NCBI GenBank assembly: GCA_022566435.1
Contig: JADFIX010000289.1
Span: forward strand, 1 to 6,012
DNA length: 6,012 nt
From: Planctomycetota bacterium
GTDB lineage: Bacteria > Planctomycetota > Phycisphaerae > UBA1845
Direction: 5' to 3'
The notes beneath the pieces are model-generated. The model had not been told where the DNA came from, made no database searches, and saw only the letters and a program-made list of their open reading frames with translations. The number at the start of each line of letters is the position of its first letter. Positions within the stretch are counted from its first letter, which is position 1. The position numbers and the translations under genes were made by a program. This document shows positions 1 through 5,435 of the stretch, piece by piece.

Positions 1-2
1 AT

Positions 3-365
3 CAACCTCGTGAAATGCTGTTACTCACCACCCTGATGGACATCCCTGCGTGGATGATCGCGATGATCTACCGGCATCGGTGGCAAGTCGAGTTGTTCTT
101 TCGATGGCTCAAGACATCCGCCCATTTCAGCCATTTCTTCTCGGAAAGCGAATCCGGGATGAGGTTACAAGTCAATGTCATGATGATCGCGCTGTTGTTG
201 ATCGCCATCGATACTGGGGCCAGGCCATCACGGTATGACTACGCCATCATGTCCGATGTTTATTCCGGCGAGACGGATCTTGCTGTTGGATTGAAGATTG
301 CAGCAAGAAGAAGGAAAGAACGGCAACGCGCTGCCGAACTGGCTCGCAAAAAAAGAAACAAGTAA
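3..365 (+). CDS. IS4-type DDE transposase, C-terminal fragment (5' end outside the window)
   Basis: This is the C-terminal end of a cut-and-paste transposase that acts on the ends of its insertion sequence. The frame is open to the left edge (Gln-Pro-Arg-Glu before the first Met at 15), so the Met at 15 is internal and the gene begins outside the window. The diagnostic piece is YRHRWQVELFFRWLK (about residues 19-33 counted from that Met). It matches the Y-(2)-R-(3)-E-(6)-K signature around the last catalytic glutamate of IS4-family enzymes. After it come a hydrophobic helix (about 53-67) and a strongly basic tail rich in Arg and Lys, ending in TAA at 363-365. No accessory gene follows. I could not identify the right terminal inverted repeat between 366 and 462, so the edge of the element is undefined. 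Family is fairly certain; whether the whole copy is intact cannot be judged. Confidence 0.85.
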   Translation, partial: QPREMLLLTTLMDIPAWMIAMIYRHRWQVELFFRWLKTSAHFSHFFSESESGMRLQVNVMMIALLLIAIDTGARPSRYDYAIMSDVYSGETDLAVGLKIAARRRKERQRAAELARKKRNK

Positions 366-462
366 CGCACCGCGCCTCCCCACACGTTGGGTGTCGCGGC
401 TACCCGTATGCGCCAATCACGAACCGTACCAATCCACCACGCTACCAGTCTGCTGAGATCGA

Positions 463-1692
463 TCACGCCACGCGCCGCACGACACGGCCACAGACGCCCG
501 TCAACCGCCGACTCCCCAAATCCCGGACAGAATTGGCTTCTAGCCTGCACGAGCCGTCATTACGGTGCAGGCAAGATGCCTGCGGTACGACTTCAAGACG
601 ACTTTGCGCTGTATTATTAGGATGGGTCCATGAATCATCGCACACGACCTCGCCTGCCAAGTGTTCCCTGAAAAATCGCACCACGCGCGACGCATACTCG
701 TTCGGGGCCGCCAACACATTCTGGTTGTGCTTGGCCTGAGGTACGATCCACAAGTACTTCGGCCCGGCAGACAAATCGTACAAGGCTTTAGTTTGTACGA
801 TCGGAATGTAGCTGTCCTTTTCGCCATGGATGAAGAGAATCGGCTTGTCCCGCAGCCGCAATAACGCTTTTCGCACAGACGGGAACCGACACTTGTACCT
901 CCGTTCGCACTCGCGAAACGCCATCCACCGAATGAATTGCCAGACGATTCGTGGATGGTTTTCGGCGACGAACCGAATGCGAACGAAAATTCTTGCAAAT
1001 CGCTTCATCAGGAATTCAAGCGTCATGTCGCTGCTGAATACACCGTCAGCGACGATACCGGCCACCCCTTCCGACTCCGCCGAGGCAATGATCGCGGCGG
1101 CTGCACCCCGAGAAAGACCAAAAAGACCGACTTCTCGAGGACGCCCCTTTCGTTCCAAGTATGTACCGATGAACGCGATGGCACCTAGCATGTCCGCCTG
1201 TTCCCGATCAGTAGGCCATTGTAGTGGGCGGTACCCCTCCTCGGGTTTTGTCGCCCCGTGCCCCCGAAAATCGAACAGGAAAACGTCGAAACCGGCGTCC
1301 AAGAGCGCACGGCAATACTTCGGTCCGCTCCGGCGATCGCTACCTACCTCATGTGCGAAAACGATCATGCCCCGCTGAGGCATGCCCGAGTTTCCCGACA
1401 ATATGACACCCTCGACCGGGTGGCCGTCAACCGCAGCGAATTGAACACAATGGCCGTCGCGAAGTGTGGATTCACCGCTATCATTGTCATGCCTGGTCTG
1501 CGGGAAATCGCCGTCGAAGCGATCTACAAGAATCCGGATATACTTTCGAACTACGGCGAAAGAGTAAACGAACAGCAGAAGGAAACCCGCAGCCGAGCTT
1601 AGCCATACCCAAGGCCAGTCAACGAGTCCCAGAATGTGAGGCATCACAATTTGATTCATACAGAATAGTCTGAGGATATCATCCTTGATCAC
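463..1692 (-). CDS. Membrane-anchored alpha/beta hydrolase with a repeat-derived C-terminal extension
   Basis: A 409-residue serine hydrolase of the alpha/beta fold (COG1073-like); substrate unknown. An N-terminal hydrophobic stretch (about residues 26-48) looks like a single membrane anchor. The hydrolase domain spans about 80-347. It has a likely oxyanion-side segment HEVGSD (114-119), the nucleophile elbow GLSRG with Ser194, the acid Asp293 in HGEKDSYIP, and His322 in AKHNQN, so the catalytic triad is complete. The domain should end near FFREHLAGE (340-348). The remaining ~60 residues are unlike the family, and residues ~367-387 are encoded by the dispersed palindromic repeat at about 529-600, so the repeat probably replaced the original stop. 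The start is GTG, with GGAG four bases upstream (1697-1700). An internal ATG at 1659 (codon 12) is possible but lacks a well-spaced ribosome binding site. It has its own candidate promoter at 1765-1793 and is probably monocistronic. Confidence 0.85.
   Translation of the reverse strand: MIKDDILRLFCMNQIVMPHILGLVDWPWVWLSSAAGFLLLFVYSFAVVRKYIRILVDRFDGDFPQTRHDNDSGESTLRDGHCVQFAAVDGHPVEGVILSGNSGMPQRGMIVFAHEVGSDRRSGPKYCRALLDAGFDVFLFDFRGHGATKPEEGYRPLQWPTDREQADMLGAIAFIGTYLERKGRPREVGLFGLSRGAAAAIIASAESEGVAGIVADGVFSSDMTLEFLMKRFARIFVRIRFVAENHPRIVWQFIRWMAFRECERRYKCRFPSVRKALLRLRDKPILFIHGEKDSYIPIVQTKALYDLSAGPKYLWIVPQAKHNQNVLAAPNEYASRVVRFFREHLAGEVVCDDSWTHPNNTAQSRLEVVPQASCLHRNDGSCRLEANSVRDLGSRRLTGVCGRVVRRVA
529..600. 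repeat. Dispersed planctomycete-type palindromic repeat inside the hydrolase 3' end
   Basis: The core is a perfect 7-bp inverted repeat GCAGGCA-AGA-TGCCTGC (567-583). A second inverted repeat, GCCTGCAC (543-550) against GTGCAGGC (565-572), overlaps it, so two alternative hairpins can form. Read on the minus strand it encodes VVPQASCLHRNDGSCRLEA, a peptide pattern I recognise as recurring in unrelated predicted proteins of planctomycetes and related bacteria because this repeat is scattered through their genomes. The outer limits given here are approximate, since only one copy lies in the window. The inverted repeats are seen directly; membership in a dispersed family comes from memory. Confidence 0.65.
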
Positions 1693-1764
1693 GAGACTCC
1701 AGCTTCGCCCGCGCCAGAACGATACGCCGCTCGTTCCGCGAACGGCCGCATTGCCGGAAGCCCG

Positions 1765-1793
1765 ATCTTATACAGAGAACAGGGTTTTGGCAA
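1765..1793 (-). promoter_or_regulatory. Candidate sigma-70 promoter for the alpha/beta hydrolase
   Basis: On the minus strand, TTGCCA (1793-1788, five of six matches to the -35 consensus) is followed after 17 bases by TAAGAT (1770-1765). TATAAG overlaps it at 1772-1767 with a 15-base spacer. The hydrolase GTG lies about 70 bases downstream at 1692. The leader contains a small inverted repeat, CGTTC-CGC-GAACG (1732-1744). The position, between a hairpin behind the dehydrogenase and the hydrolase start, fits separate transcription of the hydrolase. This is pattern-based only. Confidence 0.4.
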
Positions 1794-1828
1794 TTTGTCT
1801 TTAATGAACGATGGCCCAATCCGCAAGT

Positions 1829-1867
1829 AAAACGGCGGTTGTCGAATTCAGCCGTTCCTGAATTCGA
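1829..1867 (-). terminator. Overlapping hairpins downstream of the dehydrogenase; possible terminator
   Basis: A perfect 10-bp inverted repeat, TCGAATTCAG (1842-1851) and CTGAATTCGA (1858-1867), encloses six bases and begins 12 bases past the dehydrogenase stop. A second stem uses GCCGTT (1851-1856) with AACGGC (1831-1836). On the minus strand that second stem runs straight into TTTT (1832-1829), giving a weak terminator shape. The two stems share bases 1851 and 1852-1856 and cannot form together. The first may simply be a stabilising 3' hairpin. Termination is inferred from geometry; the U tract is short. Confidence 0.4.
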
Positions 1868-1879
1868 TCTTGTTTGCGG

Positions 1880-2848
1880 CTACCCAGGCGCAGCGAAGCG
1901 CGGTCGTTCGCCGCGAAGAACTCGAACCACGTCGTCCACCACAAGATTCATTCGATTCAGGCCGCCGATGGTGCGCGCACCAATATGTGGCGTCAGGAGT
2001 GTGCGAGAGGCCATCAGAATTGGATCGTCGGCTAGGATCGGTTCGTGTTCGAATACATCCAAGGCGGCACCCGCAAGGTACCCCGACTGCAGTGCTTCGA
2101 TCAGCGCTGAGGCCTTCACGACCTCGCCACGGGCGGTATTGACCAAGAAAGCCCCTGGTTTGAATTGTTTTAGGGCGCCGTCGTCTATCAGATGATGAGT
2201 TGATGTCGTCAAGGGCACATGGAGTGTCACAATATCAGACGCCGAATATAGTTCTTGCTTTTCTAGAAATGTCGCAGAAAAATCCAGCCCGTCTGGTTTG
2301 ACGATGTCGTTGAAGAAAATGTCGCAATCAAATCCGTGACGACAGCGACGAGCAACCGCCCGCCCAATTCGCCCCAAACCAACAATCCCAATGGAACACT
2401 CCGAGAGTTCTCTGCCGACGCACGCCTGCCGAGCTTGCGAAAACCGCCCGGCACGCACGGCGGCGTCTCCGGAACAAACGCCGCGAATGAGCGACAACAT
2501 CAACCCCACCGTTAGATCCGCCACAGCGTCCGTTGACGCCGCCGGGGTATAGACCACCGTGACACCATGCCGTCGGGCGGCGACGAGATCAATGTTGTCC
2601 AGTCCTGCGCCACCCCGGCCGATCACTCGGAGTCGCTTCGCGGATGCCAAAACGTCGCCCGTCACGCGTGCGGCACTTCGAACCAGCAAGGCGTCACAAT
2701 CTGAGACGGCGCCGGCAAGCGTAGCTGAATCGCAGTGTTCCAAATGGACGACGTTTCCAAGCTTCTTCAGACGGGCGACGGCGGCATCGTCGAACGACTC
2801 CGCCACGACAAATTGGAAAAACTCGTCAGTCACGACAAGATGATCCAA
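1880..2848 (-). CDS. D-2-hydroxyacid dehydrogenase, 3-phosphoglycerate dehydrogenase type
   Basis: A 322-residue cytoplasmic NAD-dependent oxidoreductase. The family interconverts D-2-hydroxyacids and 2-keto acids; the best-known member oxidises 3-phosphoglycerate in the first step of serine synthesis. Visible are the substrate-side motif GRGGAGLDNID (77-87), the nucleotide-binding GLGRIG (157-162), the catalytic Arg240 in NTARGEVV, Glu269 in DVFEHEP and His288 in TPHIG. Its length matches the short form without a C-terminal ACT regulatory domain, so no serine feedback domain is present. The exact substrate is uncertain because short family members also act on glyoxylate, phosphite and others. 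The start is unclear. The longest sensible reading begins at TTG 2848, with GTG codons at 2833 and 2806 as alternatives, and none has a good ribosome binding site. The frame stays open to a stop at 2945-2947 but has no ATG or GTG there. It follows the small frameshifted gene by 16 bases. Confidence 0.85.
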   Translation of the reverse strand: MDHLVVTDEFFQFVVAESFDDAAVARLKKLGNVVHLEHCDSATLAGAVSDCDALLVRSAARVTGDVLASAKRLRVIGRGGAGLDNIDLVAARRHGVTVVYTPAASTDAVADLTVGLMLSLIRGVCSGDAAVRAGRFSQARQACVGRELSECSIGIVGLGRIGRAVARRCRHGFDCDIFFNDIVKPDGLDFSATFLEKQELYSASDIVTLHVPLTTSTHHLIDDGALKQFKPGAFLVNTARGEVVKASALIEALQSGYLAGAALDVFEHEPILADDPILMASRTLLTPHIGARTIGGLNRMNLVVDDVVRVLRGERPRFAAPG

Positions 2849-2864
2849 GCGTTCGACGAATTCG

Positions 2865-3078
2865 TCAACGGAGCAGAATTGTGATTTTGGGCAGGATGCA
2901 TCTCGCCCGCGTTTCCGACAACGCGACCAAGAGCAGCGGACCGATCAACGGGTCTCGAATTACCCCGCAGGTCGTGCCCACAGCGCCGCCACAAGAAAGG
3001 CAAGCAAGGTCGCGACGAACGGCAGAACCGAGGATGAACGCCGATATGTAAATGCCGATGATCGAAAATCGTACTCAT
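2865..3078 (-). pseudogene. Small two-helix membrane protein gene with a single-base frameshift
   Basis: A textbook ribosome binding site GGAGG (3085-3089) stands six bases before ATG at 3078. Read straight, the frame soon becomes His/Arg/Cys-rich and unlike a protein. If one T is removed from the TTTT run (3068-3065), a clean 70-residue product appears, ending at TGA 2867-2865. It starts MSTISIIGIYISAFILGSAV, then has a Gly/Cys-rich turn and a second apolar stretch near IRDPLIGPLLLVALSE (40-55). The two hydrophobic segments suggest a small integral membrane protein. I do not recognise the family. The stop lies 16 bases before the dehydrogenase TTG, so the two may have been cotranscribed. Either the gene is recently inactivated or the T4 run holds a sequencing error. 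The ribosome binding site and the reading frame are seen directly; function is unknown. Confidence 0.5.
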
Positions 3079-3179
3079 ACGACACCTCCACCCTATAGAA
3101 TACCATAAAAACTGCTGCGACGTCGGAAAAATGGATTGAACGGAATCCGCGGACCCTGACATTCACCTGGACGTGGCTT

Positions 3180-4013
3180 ATGATCGGAAACATGTCTAGC
3201 AAAGAATATGTCGACTTCGCCGATCTGGCCGTCCGACTGGCGAAAGATGCTGCAAAATCAGTGCTCGACCGGCTTGGCACACGCGATATATCCCGAAAGT
3301 CCGATCATAGCCTGGTGACCGATGCGGACGAGGCGGCGCAGTCGCTAATTCTGAACGCCGTCAACGATCGATTCCCCGATCACGCCTTCCTCGCGGAGGA
3401 GACGGTTGCGACGAGCCATTCGCTACCCGACCCCAAGACGGCGCGTTTTTGCTGGGTCGTCGATCCGTTGGACGGCACGCGAAATTTCGTGGCCGGTTTT
3501 CCTTCTTTCAGTACGTCTATTGCGGTGCTCGAGCACGGTCGACCTGTTGTCGGAGTCGTTCACGAGCACAATCTCGGGCAGTGTTATTCGGCAGTGCTCG
3601 GCCGAGGCGCCACGCGTAACGAACAGCCGATTCTTGCAAGGGCGCCGGAAAAAGGATTCGACTGGCTGCTCGCCGTCCCGTCGAGTAAGGACGACTTGAC
3701 CGTGGGGGTCGTGCGATCGTGGATCGCAACGCGAGGATTCGTGCTCCGCAATATGGGATCGACGGTTTTTCATTTGGGGCTAGTGGCCTCGGGCGTCTTG
3801 GCCGGCGCGTTCGCCAAGCGATGCAAGATTTGGGATGTCGCGGCGGGGGCGTTGTTGGTGCAGGAAGCCGGGGGTGTGATCACGAATCCGACCGGCCAAG
3901 ATCTCTTCCCCTACTCGTTCGATGCCGAACCTTCTGCGGACGTGCCGTTCCTCGCCGCCGCGCGGGCCGTTCATTCTCAATTGCTTGACACGATTCCACC
4001 GGAAGACGCCTAA
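3180..4013 (+). CDS. Inositol monophosphatase-family phosphatase
   Basis: A complete 277-residue cytoplasmic, Mg2+-dependent phosphatase of the inositol monophosphatase superfamily. It carries KSDHSLVTDADE (40-51), the metal ligand segment LAEE (71-74, Glu73/Glu74), the family signature WVVDPLDGTRNF (92-103, with Asp95 and Asp98 as metal ligands), GSTVFHLGLVASG (193-205) and the second signature KIWDVAAGALLVQEAGG (216-232, Asp219). All metal and catalytic residues are present and the length is normal. Family members hydrolyse myo-inositol phosphate, histidinol phosphate, 3'-phosphoadenosine 5'-phosphate or fructose 1,6-bisphosphate, and I cannot choose among these from sequence. ATG 3180 gives the longest product. 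ATG 3192 (MSSKEYVDF) is equally likely, with GGA five bases before it and a better fit to usual family N-termini. It is transcribed divergently from the dehydrogenase side and ends in TAA. Confidence 0.92.
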   Translation: MIGNMSSKEYVDFADLAVRLAKDAAKSVLDRLGTRDISRKSDHSLVTDADEAAQSLILNAVNDRFPDHAFLAEETVATSHSLPDPKTARFCWVVDPLDGTRNFVAGFPSFSTSIAVLEHGRPVVGVVHEHNLGQCYSAVLGRGATRNEQPILARAPEKGFDWLLAVPSSKDDLTVGVVRSWIATRGFVLRNMGSTVFHLGLVASGVLAGAFAKRCKIWDVAAGALLVQEAGGVITNPTGQDLFPYSFDAEPSADVPFLAAARAVHSQLLDTIPPEDA

Positions 4014-4212
4014 CCGTCGGGTAGGGAATTCCTGTAGTCGGGCCTTGTGCTAGTGCTTCAGTCCGAACCGGCCCTTGGGGTGTCCGGAGCGTCGTTTTAT
4101 GCCCTTTTCATCCCAGCGCAACACCGGTAGGATCTCCGTTCGCGCGAGATGGAGAGCAAGCGTACAAGACAGCGAGGTTGACCGACCGTAGATCGTTGTA
4201 ATGAAAAGACTC

Positions 4213-4296
4213 GCCGGAGTGGCGGAATTGGCAGACGCGCGGGATTCAAAATCCCGTTCCCGCAAGGGAGTGAGGGTTCAAGTCCCTCCTCCGGCA
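4213..4296 (+). tRNA. tRNA-Leu(CAA)
   Basis: An 84-base class II tRNA. The acceptor stem GCCGGAG (4213-4219) pairs perfectly with CTCCGGC (4289-4295), and A4296 is the discriminator. The anticodon stem CGGGA/TCCCG (4240-4244, 4252-4256) holds the loop TTCAAAA with anticodon CAA at 4247-4249, which reads UUG leucine codons. A long variable arm (TCCC-GCAA-GGGA) is typical of tRNA-Leu. The T arm GAGGG-TTCAAGT-CCCTC is at 4272-4288. The 3' CCA is not encoded and would be added enzymatically. No neighbouring tRNA is seen. Confidence 0.96.
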
Positions 4297-4474
4297 GTCG
4301 AATCGAAGGTATTCTCGGACCGACGGGTGCCTCGTCAAGAAAGTCGTCAGTTTTTTGATGATAGCATGCCCGTCTGGCATAGTTCCGCGTGCCAATATTG
4401 CCTATCATGTGTCGCGGTCAGTATCCGCGCTTGGTGGAATCCTGGTCGGTTAATCCAACGAATAGGAACACATT

Positions 4475-4668
4475 TTGACCACTGAGGCCGACCTCACTCA
4501 GCACGTCCTGCAGGCGTTTCAAGCTGGGGATAGGGAAGAATTCAAAAAGATCTGTGGGCTGTGGTGGTTCCTTTGATTCAAAGGCAGTTTTTGAACCGGC
4601 GCGTTTCCCCCGGAGACTGTGATGACGTCGTCCAAGAAACTCTCCTGAGAGTGTGGTCGACCTCCTGA
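4475..4668 (+). pseudogene. Decayed ECF-type RNA polymerase sigma factor, N-terminal half
   Basis: AGGA (4464-4467) lies seven bases before TTG 4475, which opens a frame reading TTEADLTQHVLQAFQAGDRE and onward, like the start of many ECF sigma factors. This frame hits TGA at 4574. The frame one step over (mod 1, from about 4540 onward) continues with PLIQRQFLNRRV and DDVVQETLLRVW, closely matching sigma-70 region 2 of ECF factors, and stops at TGA 4666. The two halves fit as one protein broken by a single indel at about 4540-4573. Regions 2.3-2.4 and 3 are not evident downstream. A later stretch near 5080 (VKTGVKELKAIL) vaguely resembles the end of region 4.2. I infer an inactive remnant; region 2 similarity is moderate and unverified by profile search. 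Confidence 0.5.
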
Positions 4669-4717
4669 ATAAGGCGTACGGAATTCTAAAGAGACATTTT
4701 GTCCGCGAAATCTGCTC

Positions 4718-5143
4718 TTGATTTCGGGCGCATACCAAAGTGAGGAACGTGATATTGCAAGTAATCTGCTAGAGTGGGGAGCTTTTTCGTCACATACCGC
4801 GAGAATTAAGTGCTTACAAAGCTCCGACGAGCCCGAATGGCCTATGTGCACGGAGATATTCAATGTTGAACACTTTCCGACGATGATACTGAGCGATTCT
4901 TCCGGGATGTATCCGTGTATAAAACTTGGACCGAATTTCCTTTGTTGGTTGATGGCGAAGCCCGGTGAGATGCAGAGGTTCTTGACGCAGATTCATTGCC
5001 TCATGATGCGTGATACCCAGCTCGACAAGATCAATGCGAAGATTCGGACGAAAGACTTCTGGCGTCACGTAAAAACCGGCGTCAAAGAGTTAAAGGCCAT
5101 ACTCTCGGTTTCGATTTCCCTTGTACCAGGAAAGCAAGAGTGA
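4718..5143 (+). CDS. Unrecognised open frame in decayed region, doubtful gene
   Basis: A 141-codon frame starting at TTG (alternative ATG 4844), with no convincing ribosome binding site. The product has no membrane segment, signal peptide or motif I know. The last third (QLDKINAKIRTKDFWRHV to KELKAIL) is basic, helix-prone and faintly like the DNA-binding end of an ECF sigma factor, which would make it the far end of the broken gene upstream. The base composition is less GC-rich at third positions than the phosphatase gene. More likely degraded sequence than a working gene. The rest of 4669-5152 shows nothing else I can name. Confidence 0.2.
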   Translation: MISGAYQSEERDIASNLLEWGAFSSHTARIKCLQSSDEPEWPMCTEIFNVEHFPTMILSDSSGMYPCIKLGPNFLCWLMAKPGEMQRFLTQIHCLMMRDTQLDKINAKIRTKDFWRHVKTGVKELKAILSVSISLVPGKQE

Positions 5144-5152
5144 GGCGCCACG

Positions 5153-5284
5153 CTAGGCATCGCCTTCGAGACATCGGCTGGAGAGTCCGTAATTCTTCCT
5201 CGTCAGTTTCACCCTGCGTCCTTCAGTGTACACGCCGACATGGATGACCGAAGGCGCGTCACGCCAATCGTCAAACAACTGCAT
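5153..5284 (-). CDS. Possible 43-residue small protein, unknown function
   Basis: On the minus strand, ATG 5284 is preceded by GAGG eight bases upstream and opens a frame starting MQLFDDWRDAPSVIHVGVY and ending at TAG 5153. Third positions are GC-rich, as in the real genes of the window, and the residue mix looks protein-like. The same frame is open farther upstream to 5437, but that part crosses the promoter of the opposite-strand gene and looks non-coding. No domain is recognised; it could be the tail of a decayed gene. Low confidence. Confidence 0.25.
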   Translation of the reverse strand: MQLFDDWRDAPSVIHVGVYTEGRRVKLTRKNYGLSSRCLEGDA

Positions 5285-5340
5285 CGTCTCGCCCTCATCT
5301 AAACTTGCTGCGAAAACGGGCGCCTGATTTGCCCGCTCAC

Positions 5341-5371
5341 TTGACAGCCGGGCTGAAATATGCGATAAAAT
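5341..5371 (+). promoter_or_regulatory. Strong sigma-70 promoter with extended -10
   Basis: A perfect -35 box TTGACA (5341-5346) is followed by a 17-base spacer and GATAAA (5364-5369), preceded by TG at 5361-5362 as in extended -10 promoters. TAAAAT at 5366-5371 is an overlapping alternative with a 19-base spacer. The secreted-protein ATG at 5436 lies about 60 bases beyond the expected start point, so this promoter very probably drives that gene. It is the best consensus promoter in the window. Confidence 0.6.
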
Positions 5372-5435
5372 CAGTGCTGGGCAAGCCATGCAACATACAA
5401 AAGGTAGAATTTCATCTTCACGGAGACGATAAACC

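Noticed and set aside
396..405. GCGGCTACCC shared with 1876-1885, as a second dispersed repeat
   Set aside because: Only ten bases match and the flanks differ; could be chance.
830..1378. Long plus-strand open frame (182 codons) antisense to the hydrolase
   Set aside because: It lies opposite a gene with a complete catalytic triad; its product is Arg/Ser/Pro-rich with no motif, as expected for a shadow frame.
2960..3280. Minus-strand frame of 106 codons with an apolar C-terminal stretch, opposite the phosphatase start
   Set aside because: Its first third is antisense to the phosphatase and the GGAGG site at 3085-3089 points to ATG 3078 in another frame. The apolar end alone is not enough.
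4178..4202. TTGACC and TGTAAT as a tRNA promoter
   Set aside because: The two boxes are only 13 bases apart, too close for sigma-70, and no other pair fits.
4213..4296. tRNA-Leu as an integration site for a mobile island
   Set aside because: No second copy of the tRNA 3' end and no integrase gene are present in the window.
4340..4356. T6 run after the tRNA as a terminator
   Set aside because: No convincing stem precedes the T run.
4201..4485. Open frame across the tRNA-Leu gene
   Set aside because: It spans the whole tRNA; the peptide is a translation of tRNA sequence.
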